From a virus: a DNA stretch of 27,128 nt. Below the pieces are notes generated by a model. That model made no database searches, was not told where the DNA came from, and saw only the letters and a program-made list of their open reading frames with translations. A program made the translations under genes and the position numbers. Positions 1-8,071 of the stretch are shown piece by piece. Where the stretch lies: positions 1-27,128 of IMG/VR virus record IMGVR_UViG_3300036985_004266; one strand, given 5' to 3'. Numbering within the stretch: the stretch's first letter is position 1; the number at the start of each line of letters is the position of its first letter.

Positions 1-764
1 TAGAGCATACTGCAAGAACTAGAAGCAGGGCCAACAACTTTTTAAACAAGAAGTTAGCGCCAGCTGCCATCTACGGGGCGGCAAGTCAGACTTATGCTGC
101 ATATATAGAAAACAGAGCAGAACAACAGTCTGCCTATATGGGAAGCAGTGAATATAGTGCCCGGTATGGTAACTCAGCACAAAATGCAGCCAGTGTAGTT
201 CGCGGTGTGGGTACTGGTATGGCTGCTGGAAGACTTCTTGGTATTACTGGGGCGGGAATGGGCAGGGCAGCTGTTAATAAGGTAGTTAGAACTGCTAAGA
301 AGTTTAATAAAACCGGAGACATAATTGGCAGAAGTAAAAATCGTATTCGAGCCTCCAGAGCTGCGGGCAGGCCTGCTCCTCAAAGAGAAGTTGACAGAAT
401 AAAGTCTATGAACCGGACAAAGTTTGGGGCCGCGGCAAGCCTAGGCTACAGCGCAGTCCCAGCTTTGGCAGGACTCGGTGCCTTAGCTACCCTATGGTCT
501 CCAGAGACGTCAATTGGAATTACTGCTGGAGCTGCTGCACTTACTACAGGAAGGCCCGTGCTTAAATACATGTGGGCTAGAAAAGCAGCCGCTCTAACAA
601 CAATGGGAACTATAGGTGCAGGAGCAGGTCTAGGTATGTCTAAAGAACCATACCCGGCCGCAGAAGGTAATATAGAAGACATTCAATACAATCAGAGATC
701 TACTGTGGATAGATTAAATTACTCTACGGCTGGCCTGGTTCAATCCTTACATAGGAGACGGTAA
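1..764 (+). CDS. Unknown virion-type protein, 3' part only
   Basis: The reading frame is open from base 3 (bases 1-2 finish a codon) to the TAA at 762-764, so this is the last 253 residues of a gene that starts upstream. The first ATG, at 138, has no ribosome binding site and coding continues through it, so I do not take it as the start. The protein is rich in Gly, Ala and Arg. It has two long hydrophobic, small-residue stretches, coded at about 440-500 and 505-640, that could be membrane-like or buried helices, and a basic stretch between them and the N-terminal part. No family is recognised. It overlaps the next gene by one base (TAATG), so the two are probably translated together. Its position just before the packaging genes and its composition fit a structural or internal virion protein, but that is inference. 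Confidence 0.75.
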   Translation, partial: EHTARTRSRANNFLNKKLAPAAIYGAASQTYAAYIENRAEQQSAYMGSSEYSARYGNSAQNAASVVRGVGTGMAAGRLLGITGAGMGRAAVNKVVRTAKKFNKTGDIIGRSKNRIRASRAAGRPAPQREVDRIKSMNRTKFGAAASLGYSAVPALAGLGALATLWSPETSIGITAGAAALTTGRPVLKYMWARKAAALTTMGTIGAGAGLGMSKEPYPAAEGNIEDIQYNQRSTVDRLNYSTAGLVQSLHRRR

Positions 765-1411
765 TGCCTAATATAGACGCACTATTTTCACCATCAGGTG
801 GCTATGACTATGAGACTACACTCAACTCAGGCATAACAGGCCTCCTGCTTGGCTTTGGCATGGACCCAAAGGTACATAAGTGGCTTATAGAGGACCCCGC
901 CACCAGATATTACGAGAGACACAGCCCAACTGGTCGCACCGCATTGGGAAGGCCCTACGAGTTTTTTCCAAGCTATAAACAAAGGATAAGAGACCCACGG
1001 CTCCGTAAACAAGCAAGTCACCTCAACATACTCGCATACAAACGACCGTCCTATAGCCAGGATGAATGGGACAGAGGAGTTAAGAGCAGGTTTAAAAAAT
1101 GGGATAGGCCAGACATAGTAAAGTCTAGAAAAAGTTTTTCTGATGGGGTTAAATCGGGAAGAGGTCTGTTTCGGGCTACCGGCTGGATGATGTTAATGTC
1201 TTTGGGAGTAGAGGTTGCTGAACAAGCTGCTACTCCTGGTATCAGTAAGGCAGGGCTCAGAGCAGAACAAAATATGATGGCAGCGGAAGAGAGACCACTA
1301 GATTCTGCACAGGCTTATACAATGAGGCAGCGGGCAGTTAACGCTATACATGATTCCTTACTCAATACTCGGCAGGTAATTGGTAATGAGTCTAATTTCA
1401 TGCATAGATAG
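764..1411 (+). CDS. Unknown protein, 215 aa, possibly virion-associated
   Basis: The start ATG at 764 shares its A with the stop of the previous gene, and an AGGAGA ribosome binding site lies at 753-758. The protein is basic, with many Arg, Lys and Tyr residues in its first 135 residues. One hydrophobic segment follows (about residues 142-155, including the run GWMMLMSLGV), then an Ala/Gln-rich helical tail. I recognise no domain. Coupling to the upstream gene suggests a shared role. A 44-base spacer follows, with a weak inverted repeat (GCGGGC at 1411-1416 against GCCCGT) but no T-run, so it is not called a terminator. Confidence 0.75.
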   Translation: MPNIDALFSPSGGYDYETTLNSGITGLLLGFGMDPKVHKWLIEDPATRYYERHSPTGRTALGRPYEFFPSYKQRIRDPRLRKQASHLNILAYKRPSYSQDEWDRGVKSRFKKWDRPDIVKSRKSFSDGVKSGRGLFRATGWMMLMSLGVEVAEQAATPGISKAGLRAEQNMMAAEERPLDSAQAYTMRQRAVNAIHDSLLNTRQVIGNESNFMHR

Positions 1412-1455
1412 CGGGCGATGACGTATTATTCGAAAGGCCCGTTAATAGGTAGCAA

Positions 1456-2190
1456 ATGAGTGACAATAAACTAAAAGTCTTACTGTTTGACATAGAGACA
1501 GCCCCATCACTGGGTTGGGTATGGGGAAAGTATGAGCAGGATGTTATATCCTTTGAGCAACACTGGTATATGCTATCATTTGCCGCTAAGTGGCTAGGCA
1601 CCAACAAAGTAATTTCGTACTCTCTACCTGATTTCAAAGGCTATAGTAAAGACAAAGAAAATGACAAGGAGCTGGTAAAAAAACTCTGGGAACTGCTAGA
1701 TGAGGCTGACATTATCATAGCGCACAACGGAGACGAATTTGATCTTAAGAAGTGTAACACTAGATTTGTGGTTCACGGCATGAATCCTCCTAGTCCATAC
1801 AAAACCATAGACACCTTAAAGCTAGCCCGTCGGTATTTTGCTTTTGAGTCCAATAAGTTGGATGATCTAGGTAAAATGCTAGGACTAGGTCAGAAAATGG
1901 CGACAGGAGGCTTTGGTCTTTGGTTAAAGTGCATGGAAGGCGATGCCACTGCTTGGGCTACAATGAAGAAGTATAACAAGCAGGACGTTGTGCTACTAGA
2001 AAAGGTTTATATGAAGATCCGTGCCTGGAATAAGAGTGCTCCTAGGATTAGCGAGATTGCACACCAGTGCCTCTGCTGTGGCTCTTCAAACATACAACGC
2101 CGTGGATATAACTATACCAAGGTCACTATGTATCATCGTCATTTCTGCAAAGACTGTGGATCCTGGACACAAGACACTGTAGTTAAATGA
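1456..2190 (+). CDS. DnaQ-like 3'-5' exonuclease with C-terminal zinc ribbon
   Basis: This is a 244-residue RNase H-fold exonuclease of the DEDDy group, related to the proofreading domain of family B polymerases. Exo I is FDIET (D12, E14), Exo II is HNGDEFD (D96) and Exo III is YNKQD (Y173, D177), so all metal-binding residues are present. The C-terminal 45 residues hold two cysteine pairs (C205/C208 and C231/C234, each followed by Gly) that look like a zinc ribbon for DNA binding. There is no polymerase domain. The stop overlaps the terminase start by four bases (ATGA), so the two are likely translationally coupled. A role in DNA end processing during packaging, or in host DNA degradation, is inference. 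AGGT just upstream of 1456 is a weak ribosome binding site. The gene is unusually rich in CTAG (ten sites). Confidence 0.85.
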   Translation: MSDNKLKVLLFDIETAPSLGWVWGKYEQDVISFEQHWYMLSFAAKWLGTNKVISYSLPDFKGYSKDKENDKELVKKLWELLDEADIIIAHNGDEFDLKKCNTRFVVHGMNPPSPYKTIDTLKLARRYFAFESNKLDDLGKMLGLGQKMATGGFGLWLKCMEGDATAWATMKKYNKQDVVLLEKVYMKIRAWNKSAPRISEIAHQCLCCGSSNIQRRGYNYTKVTMYHRHFCKDCGSWTQDTVVK

Positions 2191-4031
2191 GTAGCTCTGA
2201 GTATATCCCTGAAATAGACTACAAGGCTCGCGATTACGCGCCTTTTGGGGATGCTCCGCCAGGTGACCTTTGTGGTAATTGCCTGGCTTACTATGATATG
2301 ATCTACAAAAAGGGAATGACCAAGAGCCCATTCCCACCTAACTGCAAAAAGCACGTGTCTAACATTGCGGCTAGTCTCCAGGCTGGCGACTTCAGAGACG
2401 TTCAAGAATTTGAGTTTGCCAAAATTATCTCTGACCCTATTAGTTGGGCCTACTCGGAGTTTGAGTGGGAGCCTAGATGGTATCAGGAAAGTATCCTCTC
2501 CTGCACCTCTGATAAAAAACTTATAAGGGGCGGAAGACGTGCTGGTAAGTCCGAGGCGATGATTATAGAGATCCTCTTCGAGATATGCACCAACAACGAT
2601 CACACAGTGCTAGTTATTGCCCCTAGTGAGCGACTAGTTGGTAGGTTCTTTGACGAGATGAGAAAGTTCATCAAAAAGAGCCAGAATATTACCAACTCTA
2701 TAGCTAGATCCACTAAAGGCCCTAACCTAATAGAGCTTAAGAACGGATCTAAGGCAATGGGCTTCTCCGCTGGCCCTGCCAGCTCCCATGGTGCAGATAA
2801 GATCCGTGGACAGGACGCTCACTTAATTATCCTAGACGAGCTTGACTTTATCAAAGAAAAAGACGTCGATGCGATCATGGCTATCTTAGCTTCACATCCA
2901 GAAGCTAGAATCATTGCCGCTTCAACCCCACAAGGCTGGCGCAAGAAGTTTTATTCCTATGTAGTCTCTAAGGATATAGGCTATAAAGAGTTTTGGTTTG
3001 TCTCAGCAGAAAGCCCTACTTGGACTAAGACACAGGAGCAGTACTTTAAGGATTCCTACTCAGAGTCCGCTTACACCCATGAGTTCTTAGCTGACTTCGC
3101 TGAGCTCACAGAAGGTGTGTTTAAGAAAAAGCACATTGACAAGTCTATACAGGATTACGAGTTCTTAGAATTTCCAGAGCCAGACACCCGCTATGTTCTT
3201 GGCATAGATTGGAATAAGAGTGCTGGCACCCACATGGCTATCGTTGGAGCTAAAGATGGTCAACTTAAATTGGCTAACAAAGTCATTATATCTGATTCTG
3301 AGTACATGCAAACAGACTCAGTAGAAAAGATCATAGCACTCCACAAGATATGGAATTTTAAGCATATATTTGCTGATGCAGGATATGGAACTACCCAAAT
3401 AGAATTACTAAAGAAATACGGGCTTCAAAACCCTAGTACTAGGCTAAGCACCATAGTACAAGGCATCCATATGAACCAGCATTTAGATATTCTCGACCCC
3501 ATCACTGGCGGGCCTGTAAAGAAGTTTGCTAAGCAGTACATAGTACAGCAAACAGTCAAATTGATGGAGGATGGGGCTCTTATCATCCCTAAGTCGGAAG
3601 ACACGATCACTACAGTGATGAGTACCCAGATGGGACTCATACAACAGATGAGAAACTACCGAGTAGAAAACTACTCTATATATGGGCTTGCAAGATTCTC
3701 CCAAGGACAGGACCACACCCTGACTGCTTACCTTCTAGCGTGTGCCGGGTATGTCCTAGAGGAAGGCGATCTAAAGCAGGTCGAATATTCTACTAGAATG
3801 ATTGGAGTTCCTATGTCTTCAACTAAGGAAGTAACTTTGTCGCAGACACAAGCAGAAAGATTAGAAGACGCAAAGAAATGGCGACTGGAAAGGACAACTG
3901 GTAAAGCTAACACTAGCTCTAAGCCCCCAAGTGTTAGGGACCTCGACGCCCTCATCAAAAAGAGTGGCAGATTTGGTGGACCGCCCGGAGGTAGAGGTAA
4001 CATAGGTGGCTCTGGTAGGAGTAGCTTCTAA
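2187..4031 (+). CDS. terL: Terminase large subunit (packaging ATPase-nuclease)
   Basis: This is the motor that pumps phage DNA through the portal into the prohead and cuts it. It has 614 residues, in the usual range. The ATPase domain shows Walker A GGRRAGKS (115-122), Walker B LIILDE (213-218, catalytic E218) and the coupling motif AASTP (244-248). The C-terminal RNase H-like nuclease shows GIDWNKS (D341), FADAGYG (D397) and GQDHTLTAY (D509), the expected acidic triad. Residues 29-56 carry CxxC (C29, C32) and CxxH (C53, H56), a likely zinc site, which I do not know as a standard part of this family. The last 30 residues are Gly/Arg/Ser-rich and probably disordered. ATGA overlap joins it to the exonuclease, and TAATG overlap joins it to the next gene. 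I recognised no small terminase in the window. Confidence 0.96.
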   Translation: MSSSEYIPEIDYKARDYAPFGDAPPGDLCGNCLAYYDMIYKKGMTKSPFPPNCKKHVSNIAASLQAGDFRDVQEFEFAKIISDPISWAYSEFEWEPRWYQESILSCTSDKKLIRGGRRAGKSEAMIIEILFEICTNNDHTVLVIAPSERLVGRFFDEMRKFIKKSQNITNSIARSTKGPNLIELKNGSKAMGFSAGPASSHGADKIRGQDAHLIILDELDFIKEKDVDAIMAILASHPEARIIAASTPQGWRKKFYSYVVSKDIGYKEFWFVSAESPTWTKTQEQYFKDSYSESAYTHEFLADFAELTEGVFKKKHIDKSIQDYEFLEFPEPDTRYVLGIDWNKSAGTHMAIVGAKDGQLKLANKVIISDSEYMQTDSVEKIIALHKIWNFKHIFADAGYGTTQIELLKKYGLQNPSTRLSTIVQGIHMNQHLDILDPITGGPVKKFAKQYIVQQTVKLMEDGALIIPKSEDTITTVMSTQMGLIQQMRNYRVENYSIYGLARFSQGQDHTLTAYLLACAGYVLEEGDLKQVEYSTRMIGVPMSSTKEVTLSQTQAERLEDAKKWRLERTTGKANTSSKPPSVRDLDALIKKSGRFGGPPGGRGNIGGSGRSSF

Positions 4032-5968
4032 TGTCAACAAAGATTGGATACAATGGCGTACCAGAACCTAACAAGCCTAGGAAACTAGAGGAGGTCCTGG
4101 GATTTTTACCATCAGACAGTCAAGTAACAGATAATAAGCCACCTGAGGTATTAGAAAGGCAAGCTGCCACCGATGATTTGTTTAAAAGCGTGGCAAGCAC
4201 ATACCTAAAGGGAAGGATTTTACAAAAAGGCCTAGCCGGTATGGAGCCTGGAGCATTTATCACCATAGACACGGAGTCCGGTGATGTCATAGCAGCAGCT
4301 AAGAGGTTATTTCCAGAAGAGTCTGGACTTGGGAAAATAATAACATATTCTATGTTCCAGAAGTCAGTAGACTTCATTTATAATGAAAAATGGGAAGTCA
4401 GGCGAAAATACTTTAACACTGATATCCCTATAACTGGTGTAAGCAACCCTAGGCTGATAAGCTCAGACTCCAGTACCACCAAAAAGAAGGGCCTATTCCT
4501 TGAATTTCTAGAAGGTAATGGCATGGTCGGGGCGTTGTTTGCTGCACTTGCCATGAGCCCGTTCATGGCTGATGTTTTTCAAACGCTATCGAGTGAGGAG
4601 ACTCCAACTAAGGCAGTCCAGCTGGTTAAGGTAGTTGGTGGTCTGGCACTCCTTCTGGAAATAGGAATAAAGGCAGTAAGGATTATAGATCTACTAAAAA
4701 GCCTGAATGTCAATATACCAAACGCGGAACAGATAGTTAGAACTTTAGATTCTGATCCAAGTGCCAGAGCTAAGGCTCTAAAAGCAGTCGGGGTCGACCC
4801 AGATGACCTTAAGGGGTCTATGGAGGCCTCAGATCACAGAAAGCTTATAGACTATACCAGTGAGCACTACGCCAGATACGGCGGCTTGGTTGAACCTGGC
4901 GGCTTCTTGACCATAGACCATTGGATAGCCTATCTCAACGTTGCACACAACCAATTGCTACTAAGGGGTGCATTAAACATAGCGGACTCTTACTCTGAGA
5001 GATTTTCTGAGATAAGAGAATCTACAAACAGTCCCCTTATAACCTCTTCGACCCAGACAGAACGTGTCATACCTAAGTTTCAACTGTCTGTAAACCTAGC
5101 CAGTGTAACTAAGTCTCTGAGAGAGAACAGCGACACTGTGTATGATGAGATACTGAATTCTTTTATGCAACAGATTACCGACCAGGACATATGCTGCCTA
5201 GTGTCCCTATTTGGTGCTTTTAAAGATACTGAAGTACTTACCACAATGGGTGCCATACTCAGAATTTTGGCTATGGACCTATCTGGCGAGATAAATGACA
5301 TACTAGGCTCTCTTAAGATGTATGTAAGTAACTTATTAATGGGTGCACTCTTTGAGTTAGTAAATAAAATAGACAAGACTATGCAAGAGGCCCTGCTAAA
5401 GATTACTAAGATGTTTACCGTAGACATAGACGGTCTTGAACACTGCATTGGTTTGCTTTCTATCGGCTGGGGAGTGCTCAACGGAGTCCAGGTCATATAT
5501 AAAATGATAAAGGACCTTCTGAAAGAGATTAGTAACATAATCAACGACTTTGGCAGGTCAACCAGTATCGGCTGGTCAGTCGGAGCAGATAGACGTTACC
5601 TCCTAGGTATAGCTAGGATCCTTGAAGTACTTGCCGCAAGGTTAGACATGGCAAAGGTGTGTGATTCTAAAGAGTCCAGCACTGGGGCTTCTCTTGGGGA
5701 CGTAGAGATCAAAGATATCACAGCCGGCGATGCTGTAATAACTATTTTAGGCAAGATGCCTCCAAACCTCAATATAACTAATCAAGAAATTGAGAAGTAC
5801 TTTCCGGGGCCCCATACGCGGACTAGCGAGCGCCTTAAGATGAAATACGGAATATTGGACATGCAAAATTCTAAGAGAGCCGCAGGCACAGATTGTGTCG
5901 AACCCCTTCCAAAATCGGCACTTGAAGAGATCATCAATAAATTCAAGTCAGTTTTGGCTGAAGAATAA
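4031..5968 (+). CDS. Unassigned 645-aa protein between terminase and portal
   Basis: The start is the ATG sharing its A with the terminase stop, with AGGAG at 4017-4021. The protein is mainly helical. It has hydrophobic stretches near residues 165-185 and 197-215, and another pair near residues 390-445 and 470-500, in a D/E/K-rich background. Two similar phrases, EPGAFITID (about residue 75) and EPGGFLTIDHW (about residue 296), hint at an internal duplication of a small element. I recognise no enzyme motif. Terminase and portal are usually adjacent, so a large gene here is unusual. It is followed by TAA-CAA-ATG into the portal, in the same frame. It could be a head-associated structural or ejected protein, but its function is unknown. 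Confidence 0.85.
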   Translation: MSTKIGYNGVPEPNKPRKLEEVLGFLPSDSQVTDNKPPEVLERQAATDDLFKSVASTYLKGRILQKGLAGMEPGAFITIDTESGDVIAAAKRLFPEESGLGKIITYSMFQKSVDFIYNEKWEVRRKYFNTDIPITGVSNPRLISSDSSTTKKKGLFLEFLEGNGMVGALFAALAMSPFMADVFQTLSSEETPTKAVQLVKVVGGLALLLEIGIKAVRIIDLLKSLNVNIPNAEQIVRTLDSDPSARAKALKAVGVDPDDLKGSMEASDHRKLIDYTSEHYARYGGLVEPGGFLTIDHWIAYLNVAHNQLLLRGALNIADSYSERFSEIRESTNSPLITSSTQTERVIPKFQLSVNLASVTKSLRENSDTVYDEILNSFMQQITDQDICCLVSLFGAFKDTEVLTTMGAILRILAMDLSGEINDILGSLKMYVSNLLMGALFELVNKIDKTMQEALLKITKMFTVDIDGLEHCIGLLSIGWGVLNGVQVIYKMIKDLLKEISNIINDFGRSTSIGWSVGADRRYLLGIARILEVLAARLDMAKVCDSKESSTGASLGDVEIKDITAGDAVITILGKMPPNLNITNQEIEKYFPGPHTRTSERLKMKYGILDMQNSKRAAGTDCVEPLPKSALEEIINKFKSVLAEE

Positions 5969-5971
5969 CAA

Positions 5972-8071
5972 ATGACTGATATCAAATTAAAAGACATAAA
6001 GCTAGCCCTCAGTCAGGCTACGCTAACTAATATACAGAAGGCAATTGAGAAAAGAACTAAGATATTAGGCAGAGTCAAGACTTACGAGAGTGCCGCTAGC
6101 TCTTCTCAGTTTGCGAGAAACTCTGTATTCAACGCTCCTATTTATGACTTGTCTGAAGTAGCTAGGGCGGCGGATGTCGAGCCCTACATCATGAATTCTA
6201 TAAGAAAGCATAGAACTAATATACTAAAAGAGGGTTATGAGATCAAAGGCGACGATCAGCGCACTGTAGACTATATTAATAATCGACTGTACGAGATTGC
6301 TATGGTAACGGGCATTCCTACCCAGACATGGGTGAGAGACTTTATAACAAATGTCATAATGTACCACAATGGGTACCTGGTTTTCCGCAGAGATGCAGAT
6401 AGATCCTCTGGTAAACAGATAAAGATGTATGGTAAGACCCTGGATCCTATAGCAGGGATATTTGTGATGGATCCTGTTACTGTAGAGGTAGAAGTAGATA
6501 AGTATGGCACCCCTCAGACCTGGCGCCAAGCTCTGTACGGAAGATACAGTGAAGGTAAGGTAGAAAAGCTATTCGGCCCAGAGGATGTCTTGCACGTTGC
6601 AGTAGACAGGAAGACCGGCTTTACCTTTGGTACTCCCTATTTGATAAGTGTTTTAGATGACATTAGAGCTCTTAGAAAGCTAGAAGAGCTTGCCTTAGTT
6701 TTAGCAGAAAGAGAGGCATTCCCTCTTTATCATTATAAGGTAGGTTCAGAGAATAGGCCAGCGCTCATATACGAGGACGGCTCTAACGAAGTTGACACTG
6801 TCTTATCCCAGCTAAGTAGCATGCCCTCCCAGGGCTATATCATTACAAGCGAACGTCATGAGGTGTCTTTAATATCTAGAGATAAGTCCTCAATGGATCT
6901 CCAGCCATTGCTGGAATACTTTGAATCACGAGTTCTGGGTGGGTTGTCACTTTCTCCACTGGATCTAGGTAGAGCTGAGACCTCCAATAAAGGAACAGCC
7001 AGCAGCGTGAGTCAAAATCTTCAAGACTCGGCTAGGGATTATCAAGTAACAGTCTCGGCGCATCTAACCCATCAACTCCTAATTCCTCTCTTACTAGAAG
7101 GTGGTTTTGATGTTAACCTTGATAATATGGTATATTTTGGCTTCCCGCTTATCAGCAAAGACGAAGAAAGAGCGCAACAAAATCAAGGATTGCAGCTGAT
7201 GATGGGTAATGCCATCACGGTTGATGAGTTTAGACGCGAATACCTAAACAAGAAGCCTCTAGGAAACGAGGACCAGCCAGGACTGCTGATGAATAAGGAG
7301 CTAGAGGGCCAAGTGAAGCTAGCAAGAGTGGCGGCTAAGGCTAAGGCGGCATCATCGCCTACAATTAAGGCCACATCAAAGTTAGTAGCTAACAAGGCTA
7401 AGCCAGCAAACCAGTACGGGTCAAAGATAAAGAGTCGGTTTAAGAAAAATGACACCCTGTCTGTGGATGTTTATGTTGAGGCTTTTAAGAAGGCAGTGCT
7501 CTCTATATCCCACTCAGACTTGACTAGCGTAGAAGATGCAGTGAGCGTCACTATGGTGACACTCGTAAGAGACTGTACAATATCCACCTCCGACGAGATT
7601 CTAGACATGATAGACTCCGGATTTGCAGTTGCAAAAGAACAATACCAGGACATGCACCCATCCTTTAGTGACGAAGTTGAGCCTATAGGTGAAAGAAGCC
7701 TAAATAGATTTAAGGCTAACTTTATATCTGGCTCCTACTGGAAAGTTCTAAACCCGCATAAAAACACAATAGTTAATGCCCTAACGCCTGACGCGGATGG
7801 CAATACTAACTCATTTACATTAATCAAAAATATGGAGATTATAAAATCTTCAATCGCAAATTTGATAAAAGATCAAATAGATACTGCTTTTAGGTTCGGA
7901 TTTATAAGATTTGCAAAAAGAATGGGTTACAAAATTATTGAACTAGTAGATGAGACCAGCAAAGAACTTGTCGAGCAAATAGGTATAGAGGATGTAATCT
8001 ATAAGGAATTCATTCCTACCTCAATAAATGTAGATTGTGAACTTAGATTACCTTCTGGAGATTCCAAATAG
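5972..8071 (+). CDS. Portal protein with C-terminal extension
   Basis: The portal forms the dodecameric ring at one head vertex through which DNA enters and leaves. The core at about residues 60-445 has typical portal patterns: the clip/stem-like run DVLHVAVDRKTGFTFGTPYL (205-224), then a charged helix IRALRKLEELALVLAERE (231-248), then the long wing helix around 340-375 (SNKGTASSVSQNLQDSARDY). A K/A-rich linker (about 448-493) leads into a further 200 residues, including the stretch FRFGFIRFAKRMGYK near 644-658, which I cannot assign. At 699 residues it is longer than common HK97/SPP1-type portals because of this extension. The start ATG at 5972 follows the previous stop by one codon, and its ribosome binding site is weak. 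It overlaps the next gene by one base. Confidence 0.9.
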   Translation: MTDIKLKDIKLALSQATLTNIQKAIEKRTKILGRVKTYESAASSSQFARNSVFNAPIYDLSEVARAADVEPYIMNSIRKHRTNILKEGYEIKGDDQRTVDYINNRLYEIAMVTGIPTQTWVRDFITNVIMYHNGYLVFRRDADRSSGKQIKMYGKTLDPIAGIFVMDPVTVEVEVDKYGTPQTWRQALYGRYSEGKVEKLFGPEDVLHVAVDRKTGFTFGTPYLISVLDDIRALRKLEELALVLAEREAFPLYHYKVGSENRPALIYEDGSNEVDTVLSQLSSMPSQGYIITSERHEVSLISRDKSSMDLQPLLEYFESRVLGGLSLSPLDLGRAETSNKGTASSVSQNLQDSARDYQVTVSAHLTHQLLIPLLLEGGFDVNLDNMVYFGFPLISKDEERAQQNQGLQLMMGNAITVDEFRREYLNKKPLGNEDQPGLLMNKELEGQVKLARVAAKAKAASSPTIKATSKLVANKAKPANQYGSKIKSRFKKNDTLSVDVYVEAFKKAVLSISHSDLTSVEDAVSVTMVTLVRDCTISTSDEILDMIDSGFAVAKEQYQDMHPSFSDEVEPIGERSLNRFKANFISGSYWKVLNPHKNTIVNALTPDADGNTNSFTLIKNMEIIKSSIANLIKDQIDTAFRFGFIRFAKRMGYKIIELVDETSKELVEQIGIEDVIYKEFIPTSINVDCELRLPSGDSK

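Noticed and set aside
138-140. ATG at 138 as the start of the first gene
   Set aside because: The frame is open back to the window edge with normal coding sequence, and no ribosome binding site precedes this ATG. The gene starts outside the window.
1411-1455. GCGGGC/GCCCGT inverted repeat before the exonuclease as a terminator
   Set aside because: The stem is only six pairs with a long loop and no T-run.
2139-2603. 154-codon open frame on the minus strand, and similar ones at 5080-5544, 9682-10038 and 14875-15303
   Set aside because: They lie fully opposite well-supported genes, lack ribosome binding sites and have low-complexity or cysteine-rich products typical of shadow frames.
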